Both the position numbers and the translations under genes were made by a program. Below the pieces are notes generated by a model. The model ran no database searches. It saw only the letters and a list, made by a program, of their open reading frames with translations, and had not been told where the DNA came from. From Agrobacterium tumefaciens (GTDB lineage: Bacteria > Pseudomonadota > Alphaproteobacteria > Rhizobiales > Rhizobiaceae), in assembly GCA_025559845.1 (NCBI GenBank), contig CP048469.1, forward strand, positions 1,426,001 through 1,490,000: 64,000 bases of DNA, in the 5' to 3' direction. Positions 13,147 to 21,536 of the stretch are shown here, one piece after another. How positions within the stretch are numbered: position 1 is the stretch's first letter; every line of letters starts with the position of its first letter.

Positions 13147-14319
13147 TTATTCCGCCGCCGCCCGGGCATACTCCGCATCGGCTCCAAGCCGTGCGATGAA
13201 GGCCAGAGCCAGCGCGATGAGCGACAGAATGGCGCCTGCCCAGTTTGGTGAGGCAAGACCGAAACCGGCCGCAATGGTGGCGCCGCCCGCCCAGGCACCA
13301 AGCGCGTTGCCGAGATTGAACATGCCGATATTGACCGAAGCGGCGATGGTTGGCGCACCGGCGGCATTGGCGCGGTCCATGACCAGCTTCTGGATCGGCG
13401 AAACCGTGGCAAAACCGAAGGCCGCCATGAGGAAGACCGAGGCCGAAGCGACCACGGCATTTTCAACGCCAGCCCAGAACACCATCAGGATGGCAGCCTG
13501 TGCGGCAAGCGTCACAAACAGCGTGCCGAACAGCGAGCGGTCGGCAAAACGCCCGCCCACCCAGTTGCCGACGGCAAGGCCAAGACCGAAGAGAACCATC
13601 AGCCGCGCCACACCGGCTTCCGAAAAACCACCCTCCTCGATCATCATCGGCGCGATATAGGTGATCGAGGTGAAGAAGGCCGCCGGGCCGAAAACGGTGA
13701 TGCCCATGGCCAGCAACACCTGCGGATCGGTGAAGGCACGCAGCTCGCGGCGCAGGGCAATGGCCTTGCCCGCCTTGATCTGCGGCACCAGCAAAGCAAC
13801 GCTGACAATGGTGACAACACCGATGGCGGCCGAAAGCCAGAACACCAGCCGCCAGTCATAGACCTGTGCCAGCCATGTCGCGGCGGGAACGCCGACGAGA
13901 TTGGCCATCGTCAGGCCGGAGAACATGAAGGCGATCGCACGCGCCTGCCGGTCAGGTGCCACCAGCGAGGCGGCGATGATGGAACCGATGCCGAAGAACG
14001 CACCGTGGTTGAAGGAGGTGATGATGCGTCCCGTCAGCGCAATCGACAGGGTCGGCGCAATGGCGGTGATGACATTGCCAAGCGTGAAGATGACCGCAAG
14101 ACCGATCAGCATCGTCTTTCTGGGCACCCTCGCCCCCAGCACGGTCAGAACAGGTGCGCCGACAAACACACCCAGCGCATAGGTGGTGGCCATGAGACCG
14201 GCCGTCGGTATGTCGACGCCGAACTCCTGGGCGATCTGCGGCAGGATGCCGGCGACGACGAATTCGGTCAATCCGATACCGAAAGCGCCGACGGCCAGCG
14301 CGAGAAGAGCCAAGGGCAT
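13147..14319 (-). CDS. MFS transporter, AraJ/YdhP-like (DHA1)
   Basis: A 390-residue, twelve-helix major facilitator protein. The N-terminus GIGLTEFVVAGILPQIA, and then LGARVPRKTML in the helix 2-3 loop, are typical of the AraJ/YdhP/YdeA sugar- and drug-efflux group. The ATG at 14319 has GGAG 7 bases upstream; an in-frame TTG at 14340 is not needed. It is divergent from an Lrp/AsnC regulator at 14408, and twin palindromic sites lie in the 88 bases between them. It probably exports an amino acid-like compound, sugar or drug. The regulator type favours an amino acid derivative, which is inference. Confidence 0.85.
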   Translation of the reverse strand: MPLALLALAVGAFGIGLTEFVVAGILPQIAQEFGVDIPTAGLMATTYALGVFVGAPVLTVLGARVPRKTMLIGLAVIFTLGNVITAIAPTLSIALTGRIITSFNHGAFFGIGSIIAASLVAPDRQARAIAFMFSGLTMANLVGVPAATWLAQVYDWRLVFWLSAAIGVVTIVSVALLVPQIKAGKAIALRRELRAFTDPQVLLAMGITVFGPAAFFTSITYIAPMMIEEGGFSEAGVARLMVLFGLGLAVGNWVGGRFADRSLFGTLFVTLAAQAAILMVFWAGVENAVVASASVFLMAAFGFATVSPIQKLVMDRANAAGAPTIAASVNIGMFNLGNALGAWAGGATIAAGFGLASPNWAGAILSLIALALAFIARLGADAEYARAAAE

Positions 14320-14347
14320 GATGAAACTCCAGATAGGCAATTGTCTT

Positions 14348-14394
14348 CCGAATAAAATTCGGCGTTAATGGCCATATGGTGGAATGAAATTCGG
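14348..14394. promoter_or_regulatory. Twin Lrp/AsnC operator sites
   Basis: CCGAAT-aaa-ATTCGG (14348-14362) is a perfect inverted repeat. A near copy, GGAATGAAATTCGG, lies at 14381-14394 and shares AATRAAATTCGG in the same orientation. The copies are 32 bp apart, about three helical turns, which fits Lrp-type octamers binding one face of the DNA. Both sit between the divergent Lrp and MFS genes. Confidence 0.6.
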
Positions 14395-14407
14395 AGGTAA
14401 AGCCTAA

Positions 14408-14905
14408 ATGGCAACTGAAGTTGAAGAAAAAGATACGGTTCGGCAAACACGCCATCACCCTGCCGATATCGATGCGACAGACCGAAAAATATTAGGCGTG
14501 CTCGCCGAGGATGCCTCCGCCAGCTACGCCGAACTCAGCAAGATCGTGAATCTCTCCGCCCCCGCCGTGCACGAACGCGTCAAGCGTCTGAAGCGCGATG
14601 GCGTCATCAAGGGCACGGTTGCCCAGCTCGACGGCTGCAAACTCGGCCGCTCGCTGCTGACCTTTCTGGTGATCGATACCAGCAGCTACAACGCAACGCG
14701 CGAATTGCTGAAATTCACCAAACGGCCCGAGGTCGAAGAGCTGCATACCGTGGCGGGCGATGGCTGCGTGCTGGTCAAAGTGCGGGCTGTCGATACGGAA
14801 TCGCTCGAAAACTTCCTGATGGAAATTCAAAGCCTCGAAGGGGTGCGCTCCGTGCGCAGTTACATCGCCCTTTCGACCTTTCTGGAGCGTGGGCCTTACC
14901 CCTGA
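14408..14905 (+). CDS. Lrp/AsnC-family transcriptional regulator
   Basis: A 165-residue feast/famine regulator. The N-terminal helix-turn-helix is at about residues 22-70 (SYAELSKIVNLSAPAVHERV), and the RAM ligand-binding domain follows (LLTFLVIDTSSYN, TVAGDGCVLVKVRAVD). It probably controls the divergent MFS exporter at 13147-14319 through the twin sites upstream of it, in response to an amino acid. The N-terminus has about 15 extra residues before the HTH compared with typical family members. Confidence 0.9.
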   Translation: MATEVEEKDTVRQTRHHPADIDATDRKILGVLAEDASASYAELSKIVNLSAPAVHERVKRLKRDGVIKGTVAQLDGCKLGRSLLTFLVIDTSSYNATRELLKFTKRPEVEELHTVAGDGCVLVKVRAVDTESLENFLMEIQSLEGVRSVRSYIALSTFLERGPYP

Positions 14906-14981
14906 ACGGCAGACATCACGGCGTCACGGGCTCATGGCGTCATGGCGTCGAAGATGGAACGGGGTCGATCGGGAGGGTGAC

Positions 14982-15473
14982 ATGCTGATTATTCTGGGCG
15001 GCCTGCCCGGTTCGGGAAAAAGCACCATCGCGCAGGCTCTCGCCGCACGCATCGGCGCCTGTTACCTCAGGGTCGATACGCTGGAGCAGGCGATCCGTTC
15101 GTGCCTGCCGGACGGATGCGATGTCGGACCGGCCGGCTACATCGGCCTTTACCGGCTGGCGGCGGACAATCTGCGGCTCGGCCAGACCGTGATTGCCGAT
15201 TCCGTCAACGCAACGGAGATCACCCGCAAGGCCTTCAGGCAGGTGGCGGCGGAGACCGACCGCCGATAAATCGAGATTGAAATCCGCTGCTCGGATGCGA
15301 CCACCCATCGTCACCGCGCGGAGACCCGCCCTTCGACCATCGAAGGCCTGACACCGCCCACATGGGCGGCAATCGAGGCGCGCAGCTTCGAACCGTGGAC
15401 GACTGACCTCAGCCTCGACACATTTCGCCTGTCGGTCGAAGACAGTGTGGCTAAGATCATGGCTTTGCTCTGA
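14982..15473 (+). pseudogene. P-loop (AAA) small-molecule kinase interrupted by an in-frame stop
   Basis: GGAGGG then ATG 14982 opens a frame with a clear Walker A (GGLPGSGKSTIAQAL) and the pattern RVDTLEQAIR then ADSVNATEITRKAF of small zeta-toxin/gluconate-kinase-like P-loop kinases. TAA at 15267-15269 ends it after 95 residues. The same frame continues without any shift to TGA 15471-15473 with family-typical sequence (IEIEIRCSDATTHRHRAE, ETRPSTIEGLTPPTW, WTTDLSLDT). The full protein would be 163 residues, and the stop removes the R-rich lid and C-terminal half. This is a nonsense-type pseudogene, or a sequencing error at one codon. Confidence 0.75.
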
Positions 15474-15580
15474 TGGATTGTCCCCGTGAGAATTACCACC
15501 GCAATTGTAAGGTTCTGACAACCTTGAACGTTTAAGTTGAGCATCATTGCTTGTGATGCCCGGCGCTCAAGGAAGCCAAG

Positions 15581-17182
15581 ATGCGGCGAAACATTGTTTT
15601 GACGATTGCATTCGGATTGGCAATTTGCGCCGGGGCTTTGCCGCTGCTCGCCGCAGTCTACATTTCACGCGAACGGGCCTTTGCGCTGGAACGACGGCAT
15701 CTGGCCGATTATGCCGACTGGACCGTGCAGCGCGGCGACCTCAACATTGCCCGCGCCCGCGCCGTACTCAAGGTGCTTGCAGCGGAAAATCGCCAGTCCT
15801 GCACGCCCGACGATATTGCCCGGCTGCAGAAACTGACGACCGACGCACTCTCCGTCGATGAGATTGCCGTGACGAACAACGGACAACTCGTCTGCGACAC
15901 CTGGGGGCTGGTCCGCACCGAGGCAACGCTGTTCGAGGACAGCATCGCGCTTTCCGAAGGCTATGAACTGCGCCTCAATGGCGGCGGTCTCTCGGACCCA
16001 GTCGATGGCATGATCGTGGTGAGCCAAGGCAATTACCACGCGCTTCTGAAACGCGAACGGCTGGTTGATGTGCTGCACGACACGCCCATGCTGCTCGGCA
16101 TCGCTTCGCTGGATGGTCAGCCGATTGCACTGTCCGGCGCTGCCGATCCGCAGCTTGTCTCGCGTCTGGTCAGCCAGGAAACCAGCGGCTTCAACGACAG
16201 GCAGGTCTTTTCCTCCCGGCGCGGCAAGGACTTTGCCGCCTTCGCCATTTCCAACCGCAGCGTCGTGGACTGGCGCACCGACGCCGAACTCTGGAAGATG
16301 ATCCCGGTTGGCATCGGCATATCGCTCGGCCTCATCGCGTTGATTGCCTGGGTGTCGCGGCAGCGATTGTCACTGGCCGGTGAACTGGCAATCGGTATTC
16401 GTCGCAAGGAATTCGTCGCCCATTACCAGCCGATCATCGATCTCGCGACCGGCCGCTGCATCGGGGCCGAAGCCCTGATCCGCTGGCAGCGCCCGGATGG
16501 CTCTTCCGTCCGGCCCGATCTTTTCATTCCCGTTGCCGAGCAGAACGGCATGATCGGCCAGATCACCGAAATCATGGTGCGCAACGTGCTTGAAACCATG
16601 AAGGATGCGCTTGCCGAACACCGCGACATGCACGTCGCCATCAACATATCGCCGCAGGATGTGGAGGACGGCCGGTTCCTGACCCAGATCGACGATCAGC
16701 TCCGGACCATCAAGGTCCAGACATCGCAGATCTGGCTGGAGGTGACGGAGCGCGGTTTCATTCAGGCTGATGCTGCCAGCGCCACGCTGACCAGAGCCCG
16801 CGACGCCGGACATGTGATTGCCATCGACGATTTCGGAACCGGCTATTCCAGCCTGTCGATGTTGCAGAGCCTGCCGGTGACGGTGCTCAAGATCGACAAG
16901 TCCTTCATCGATGCCCTCGGTCGCAATGCCGCCACCAGCCTCGTCACACCGCACATCATCGAGATGGCCCACAGCCTGAAACTCAAGATGGTCGCGGAAG
17001 GCATCGAAACCGCCGAACAGGAAGCGGTTCTGTACAAGGCCGGGGTGCAATATGGGCAAGGCTGGCTCTATTCGAAGGCCCTGCCCTTTGAGGAATTCAT
17101 GGCGTTCTACGAGCGGCGCAACGCCGATATCAAGGGCGGCGCCAAGATCATCCGCCCGGTTCACTTCAGCCATTCACGTTAA
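15581..17182 (+). CDS. CSS-motif/EAL c-di-GMP phosphodiesterase
   Basis: A 533-residue inner-membrane protein. It has an N-terminal transmembrane helix (residues 5-28), a periplasmic CSS-motif-type domain and a second helix near residues 243-263. A cytoplasmic EAL domain follows from about residue 272. The active-site blocks are complete: GAEALIRW, AINISPQDV, WLEVTERG, IDDFGTGYSSL, LKIDKSFID and VAEGIETAEQ. It should hydrolyse c-di-GMP. The periplasmic cysteines are present (RQSCTPDD and LVCDTWG), but the canonical CSS triplet reads CDT. In this family a periplasmic disulfide controls activity, so redox control is plausible. It is monocistronic and convergent with a LysR gene. Confidence 0.88.
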   Translation: MRRNIVLTIAFGLAICAGALPLLAAVYISRERAFALERRHLADYADWTVQRGDLNIARARAVLKVLAAENRQSCTPDDIARLQKLTTDALSVDEIAVTNNGQLVCDTWGLVRTEATLFEDSIALSEGYELRLNGGGLSDPVDGMIVVSQGNYHALLKRERLVDVLHDTPMLLGIASLDGQPIALSGAADPQLVSRLVSQETSGFNDRQVFSSRRGKDFAAFAISNRSVVDWRTDAELWKMIPVGIGISLGLIALIAWVSRQRLSLAGELAIGIRRKEFVAHYQPIIDLATGRCIGAEALIRWQRPDGSSVRPDLFIPVAEQNGMIGQITEIMVRNVLETMKDALAEHRDMHVAINISPQDVEDGRFLTQIDDQLRTIKVQTSQIWLEVTERGFIQADAASATLTRARDAGHVIAIDDFGTGYSSLSMLQSLPVTVLKIDKSFIDALGRNAATSLVTPHIIEMAHSLKLKMVAEGIETAEQEAVLYKAGVQYGQGWLYSKALPFEEFMAFYERRNADIKGGAKIIRPVHFSHSR

Positions 17183-17187
17183 GGCCG

Positions 17188-18069
17188 TCAGCCCGCACTG
17201 CGCGTGTGCTCGAAACAGTCGATCAGCATTTCGGTCAGCACCCGGACCTTTCTGGAAGGGTGCTGCCCCGGCGGGCGGATGACATAGATGCCGGCCGGCG
17301 GCGGCGGATAGCGGGTCATGACCGGCACCAGCGCACCGGAGGCGATGTGTTCGCCGGTAATGCCATCCGGCAACCAGCCGATGCCGAGACCGGCCAGCGC
17401 TGCCGCGGTCAGCGCCACGGCATTGTCGGCCTTGAACCGTCCGCGCGGATAGACCGTGATCGTCTTCTCTCCATCCAGAAACTGCCAGGCTTCCGTGCCC
17501 TGCATCAGCGCCTGATGATCGACAATTTCGGCCGGTGTCTTCGGCTCGCCATGTTTCCTGACATAGTCGGGGCTGGCGACCAGCTTGCCGTAGAGCGGGC
17601 CGACACGTCTGGCAATCAGGTTGGAATCCGCAAGATATCCGACGCGAATGGCGCAATCGAAACCTTCTGCGATCAGATCGACAAAGCGATCGCTGTAGGA
17701 TGTGTGCACATTGAGTTGCGGATGACGCTGCGCCATCTGCGCAAGCACCGGGGCAAAATGCGTCGGGCCGAAGGAAAGCGGCACGGCAATGCGCAGGCGC
17801 CCGCAAAGCTCTCCCGCCGGCAGGATGGTTTCTCTGGCTTCATCGATTTCGGCGCAGGCTCTGGCCGCATGATCGCGAAAGGTGATCCCGGCCTCGGTCA
17901 AGGCGGCACCCCGTGTCGTGCGGGCCAGAAGCTGGATGCCGAGTTCCGCCTCCAGCCGGATCAGCCGGCGGCTGACAATCGATTTCGACAGGTTGAGCCG
18001 CCGTGCGGCCGGTGAAACACCGCCGGCTTCGGCAACTTCCACGAATGTCCTGAGATCTTCGATATCCAT
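17188..18069 (-). CDS. LysR-family transcriptional regulator
   Basis: A 293-residue LysR regulator. The helix-turn-helix is at about residues 18-37 (GVSPAARRLNLSKSIVSRRL), and the effector domain begins near residue 90. The ATG at 18069 has GGAA 8 bases upstream; an in-frame TTG at 18105 is less likely. It is divergent from the isochorismatase-like hydrolase at 18227 and is its probable regulator. The 157-base interval holds the imperfect repeat GCGAA-N16-TTCGC near 18121-18146, but no convincing T-N11-A box was settled on. Confidence 0.88.
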   Translation of the reverse strand: MDIEDLRTFVEVAEAGGVSPAARRLNLSKSIVSRRLIRLEAELGIQLLARTTRGAALTEAGITFRDHAARACAEIDEARETILPAGELCGRLRIAVPLSFGPTHFAPVLAQMAQRHPQLNVHTSYSDRFVDLIAEGFDCAIRVGYLADSNLIARRVGPLYGKLVASPDYVRKHGEPKTPAEIVDHQALMQGTEAWQFLDGEKTITVYPRGRFKADNAVALTAAALAGLGIGWLPDGITGEHIASGALVPVMTRYPPPPAGIYVIRPPGQHPSRKVRVLTEMLIDCFEHTRSAG

Positions 18070-18226
18070 CTGGCGTTCCGGTTTGCGCGACACAGCTTGC
18101 CGCAAGTCAGCACTATCGTAGCGAAAAACGCAATGACAGTGTTCGCGCCACAGGCTGCGCCGCTGTCAGCGCAACCCTGTCGGCAAACGAACGTCACACC
18201 CAAAACGACAGCAAGAGGATGCATTC

Positions 18227-18880
18227 ATGACCTTTCGTAACGGCCTTGCTTCACTCCTTCGCCCCGAAGATTCGGTTCTGGTTCTGATCGACCATCAACC
18301 CTACCAGCTTGCCAACCTGAACAGCCACGAGCCGCAGATGGTGGTCAACAACGCGACGGCGCTGGCAAAAGCCGCAAAGGTGTTCGGCGTCCCCACCATT
18401 CTGACCAGCGTGATCGCCGATCGCGGCGGCCTGATCTTCCCGCAGATCACCGATGTCTTTCCGGGTCAGGAGGTGATCGACCGTACCTTCATCAACACCT
18501 GGCAGGATCAGACCGTGGTGGATGCCGTTAAGGCAACCGGACGCAAGCAGCTCATCATCGCCGGTCTGTGGACCGAGATCTGCGTTGCCATGCCGACGAT
18601 CCAGGCGCTGGGCGAAGGCTGGGATGTGACGGTGATTACCGACGCCTCGGGCAGCGTGTCCGTCGAAGCCCACGAACTTGCGATCCAGCGCATGATCGCC
18701 GCCGGCGCCAACATGATGACGTGGCTGGCACTGGCCGCCGAATGGCAGCGCGACTGGGCACGCACCGAACACGCCGCGGAACTGACGGATATCCTGAAGC
18801 ACCACGCGGCAGGCAGCGGCATCGCCTATCTCTGGGAGCAGCAGCTTCTCAACACCCCGGTCCCGACCACGGCTGGCTGA
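18227..18880 (+). CDS. Isochorismatase-family cysteine hydrolase (YcaC-like)
   Basis: A 217-residue cysteine hydrolase of the YcaC subgroup. The catalytic Asp is in VLIDHQPYQL and the nucleophile Cys in AGLWTEICVAMPTIQAL. The strand ending VITDASGSVS is typical of the subgroup. The residue where many isochorismatases have Lys falls in IDRTFINTW and is not clearly conserved. YcaC-like proteins are octameric and their substrate is unknown. AGAGGA precedes the ATG by about 8 bases. It is transcribed divergently from a LysR regulator, so it is probably induced by a small metabolite. Confidence 0.88.
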   Translation: MTFRNGLASLLRPEDSVLVLIDHQPYQLANLNSHEPQMVVNNATALAKAAKVFGVPTILTSVIADRGGLIFPQITDVFPGQEVIDRTFINTWQDQTVVDAVKATGRKQLIIAGLWTEICVAMPTIQALGEGWDVTVITDASGSVSVEAHELAIQRMIAAGANMMTWLALAAEWQRDWARTEHAAELTDILKHHAAGSGIAYLWEQQLLNTPVPTTAG

Positions 18881-18890
18881 TCATCGGCGC

Positions 18891-18905
18891 GGGGGTGGCG
18901 ACCCC
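18891..18905 (+). terminator. Weak hairpin after the hydrolase gene
   Basis: GGGGT, loop GGCG, ACCCC forms a 5-bp GC stem just after the stop codon at 18880, followed by a pyrimidine-rich stretch (atccccgtttcct). It could end the hydrolase transcript before the convergent barstar gene. Confidence 0.3.
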
Positions 18906-18946
18906 ATCCCCGTTTCCTCTGCCGGTAAAATTTGATGGCAAGCCTT

Positions 18947-19237
18947 TCAGGTGAAGGTTATGCGCGTCACGGTCGCCTCATTGGCGATTGCGGCAAGCGC
19001 ATCGAGGAAAGATGCGTTGCCGTCCCCGGTCCTCAGCGCAGACAGGTGCTCCGTGTGCGAAAAGATCAGGGCAACATCCCCTGGCCACCCCGGCCCGCCA
19101 CCTTCAATGGCATCCCAAAATGCATCCAGGTTACATCCAAACACCGCCGCGCCCTGCGGCTTGACCACGTCCAGATAGCGCTGCCAGAATTCCGCAGCCG
19201 ATCTGATCCCTGAACAATCGACAATGACCTCTCGCAT
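18947..19237 (-). CDS. Barstar-family ribonuclease inhibitor, orphan
   Basis: A 96-residue protein with the barstar signature. FGCNLDAFWDAIEGG matches the barstar helix and loop that plug the barnase active site, and both aspartates equivalent to barstar Asp35 and Asp39 are present in NLDAFWD. The length matches barstar (about 90 residues). In known systems barstar binds a secreted RNase in the cytoplasm before export. No barnase or RNase-like gene lies nearby, so the partner is elsewhere or foreign, for example a competitor's toxin. It is monocistronic, between the isochorismatase gene and a LysR gene. Confidence 0.8.
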   Translation of the reverse strand: MREVIVDCSGIRSAAEFWQRYLDVVKPQGAAVFGCNLDAFWDAIEGGGPGWPGDVALIFSHTEHLSALRTGDGNASFLDALAAIANEATVTRITFT

Positions 19238-19283
19238 ATCCCAACTATGGCTGTTGGCGGCGGGTCGTCAACCGTGCCATGTC

Positions 19284-20165
19284 CTAGACTGCATCCCGCA
19301 ATTTCTCCCGCAGGAACTCGATGAACCTCTGGGTTTTCGCCGGTAACAGCCGTGTTTCGGTGACGGCGTAGACTGGACCGGGCTCGCCGGTCCAGTCGGC
19401 AAGCACAGGCTGCAATGTGTCGGCTGCAAGCTTGTGGGCGACGACCCGTTCAGGCAGGAAAACGATCCCCATGCCATGCGCTGCCAGTTCGCGTACCATC
19501 GCCACGCTGTTGGCACGGTAGCGGCTCGAGGCATTGACGGTCATCTTCTCCTTGCCGCGATAGAGCGTCCACGACGGCCGCGTCGCGACGGTCAGACATT
19601 CGTGGCTCTCAAGATCATCAGGCCGTTGCGGTTCGCCTCGGTTCCTCAGGTATTCCGGCGAGGCGTAAAGACGGGAGGATATTCTGGCGATGACACGGGT
19701 AATCAGTCCCGTTCCCTCGGGAACGGCCATTCGGATGGCAAGATCGAACGGCTCGCCGACAAGGTCAACATTGCGCGGCGTCAGGTCCATGTCGAGCGTG
19801 ATACCCGGATAAAGCGCGGCAAATTCCGGCAGCAGCGGCGCGACATAGGTGGTCGCGAAATCCACCGGTAACGACACCCGCAGCACCCCGCTCGGCTGCG
19901 CCACCATGTTGCCCAGTTCCTCATGCGCAATGCGCGCTTCCTCGACAATGCGCTTGGCGCGCTCGTAATAAAGCCGCCCCGCCTCGGTCAGCTCGATTTT
20001 GCGCGTCGTGCGGTGCAGCAGCCGCAGGCCGATGGACTCTTCAAGTAGCGAGATACGCCGTGACAGTGTGGAATTGGGCATGCCGATCACGTCAGCAGCC
20101 TTGCTGAAACTGTTGGAGCGGACGACTTCCACGAAGAGCGCCATGTCATTCAGATAGTCCGACAT
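19284..20165 (-). CDS. LysR-family transcriptional regulator
   Basis: A 293-residue LysR regulator with its HTH at residues 18-37 (SFSKAADVIGMPNSTLSRRI) and an effector domain of the CrgA/DntR-like group. It is divergent from the old yellow enzyme gene at 20304. A strong T-N11-A box with 5-bp arms lies directly next to its start (20179-20199). It most likely activates the alkene reductase and SDR genes in response to an electrophile or quinone-like inducer. Confidence 0.9.
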   Translation of the reverse strand: MSDYLNDMALFVEVVRSNSFSKAADVIGMPNSTLSRRISLLEESIGLRLLHRTTRKIELTEAGRLYYERAKRIVEEARIAHEELGNMVAQPSGVLRVSLPVDFATTYVAPLLPEFAALYPGITLDMDLTPRNVDLVGEPFDLAIRMAVPEGTGLITRVIARISSRLYASPEYLRNRGEPQRPDDLESHECLTVATRPSWTLYRGKEKMTVNASSRYRANSVAMVRELAAHGMGIVFLPERVVAHKLAADTLQPVLADWTGEPGPVYAVTETRLLPAKTQRFIEFLREKLRDAV

Positions 20166-20178
20166 TATACCACCTAAT

Positions 20179-20199
20179 GAATAATCATTTCCATTATCC
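20179..20199. promoter_or_regulatory. Probable LysR-type operator
   Basis: ATAAT-catttcc-ATTAT (20181-20197), with partly matching flanks, is an inverted repeat with the T-N11-A core. A second short palindrome, TAATC-cc-GATTA, follows at 20205-20216. Both lie between the divergent LysR and alkene reductase genes and could form the recognition and activation sites. Confidence 0.55.
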
Positions 20200-20303
20200 G
20201 CCGTTAATCCCGATTATGGAAGAGATTATATTGCCCTCAGAACATCGAACCACCCAACCGCCCGGTTGATCGCAATCGAAACGGAACTCTGAGGAGACTA
20301 CCC

Positions 20304-21374
20304 ATGACCGATATCTGGAGCCCGGCACGCGTCGGCACACTTGATCTTGCAAACCGTCTGGCAATGGCGCCGATGACACGAAGCCGCGCAGACTATGACG
20401 GCGTGCCCGGCCCGCTGACATCAGAATATTACGCACAGCGCGCAGGTCTTGGCCTGATCGTCACCGAGGGCACGCAGCCCTCCGATGACGGACAGGGATA
20501 TCTGACGACACCCGGCATTTACACCGACGCCCATGTTGCGGCATGGAAGACGGTAACGGATGCCGTGCACGCCAAGGGATCGCACATCTTCATCCAGTTG
20601 ATGCATGTCGGTCGCACATCGCACCCGGACAACACGCCGCACCACCGCCCGGCACTCGCCCCTTCGGCCATTGCCCCCAACGATCAGATCTTTACCGCGA
20701 CCGGCATGCAGTCGATCCCTGAACCGCGTGAAATGACCGTTGAAGACATAAACCGGACAATCGCCGATTTTCGCCATGCGGCCAGACGTGCGGTTGAAGC
20801 GGGTGCGGACGGTGTGGAAATTCATGGCGCCAACGGCTACCTGCTACAGCAGTTCTTCGCGCCCAACGCCAACCAGCGCACGGATGCCTATGGCGGATCG
20901 ATCGAGAACCGCGCCCGCTTCGCCATCGAGGTCGCCAAGGCGATCGCCGATGAAATCGGGCCGGAGAAGACGGCAATTCGCCTGTCGCCGGGAGCAACGC
21001 TTGGCGGTCTCGATGAAGGTTCCGAAGGTCCGGAGCTCTACCGTTATCTGGTCGGCGAACTGAACAGACTGGGCCTTGCCTATGTCCACATCATGCACTT
21101 CGGCAACGAGGCGCTGCTGGCCGACATCCGCAGGCTCTGGCACCAGACGTTGATCGTCAACCGTCCGGGTCGCCCCCTCGCTGACATCGGCGCCGATATA
21201 TCGAGCGGACTGGCCGATATCGAATCCTACGGGCAGTTCGTTCTCGCCAATCCGGATTTCACCAGCCGGCTGAAGGATGGATCGGACATGAACCCGGCGG
21301 AACGTGCCACCTATTTCGGCGGCGATGCCAGGGGTTACACCGATTACCCGACGCGCGATAAAGCCGCCGCCTGA
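20304..21374 (+). CDS. Old yellow enzyme, NemA-like alkene reductase
   Basis: A 356-residue FMN-dependent ene-reductase (TIM barrel). Visible features are NRLAMAPMTRSRA near the N-terminus, SEYYAQRAGLGLIVTEG, the substrate His region VEIHGANGYLLQQF and the NQRTDAYGGSIENR block. It reduces activated C=C bonds of N-ethylmaleimide, nitro-esters and enones using NADPH. GAGGAG lies 7 bases upstream of the ATG. A divergent LysR gene with a palindromic box precedes it, and an SDR gene follows after 162 bases. The role is probably electrophile detoxification. Confidence 0.92.
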   Translation: MTDIWSPARVGTLDLANRLAMAPMTRSRADYDGVPGPLTSEYYAQRAGLGLIVTEGTQPSDDGQGYLTTPGIYTDAHVAAWKTVTDAVHAKGSHIFIQLMHVGRTSHPDNTPHHRPALAPSAIAPNDQIFTATGMQSIPEPREMTVEDINRTIADFRHAARRAVEAGADGVEIHGANGYLLQQFFAPNANQRTDAYGGSIENRARFAIEVAKAIADEIGPEKTAIRLSPGATLGGLDEGSEGPELYRYLVGELNRLGLAYVHIMHFGNEALLADIRRLWHQTLIVNRPGRPLADIGADISSGLADIESYGQFVLANPDFTSRLKDGSDMNPAERATYFGGDARGYTDYPTRDKAAA

Positions 21375-21536
21375 CAAACCATAGATCGCGTCATCACCTC
21401 TGGTCGGGGTTTTCCCCGGCCGGTTGCCGCATCGTCTTCTGGCAGAACTGCGTCATCATCGATCATTGCACCGGCTGCATTGCCGGGCGTAGAACAGGCC
21501 CGTTTCAGAACGAAATGTGCATAAGGAGATCGAACC

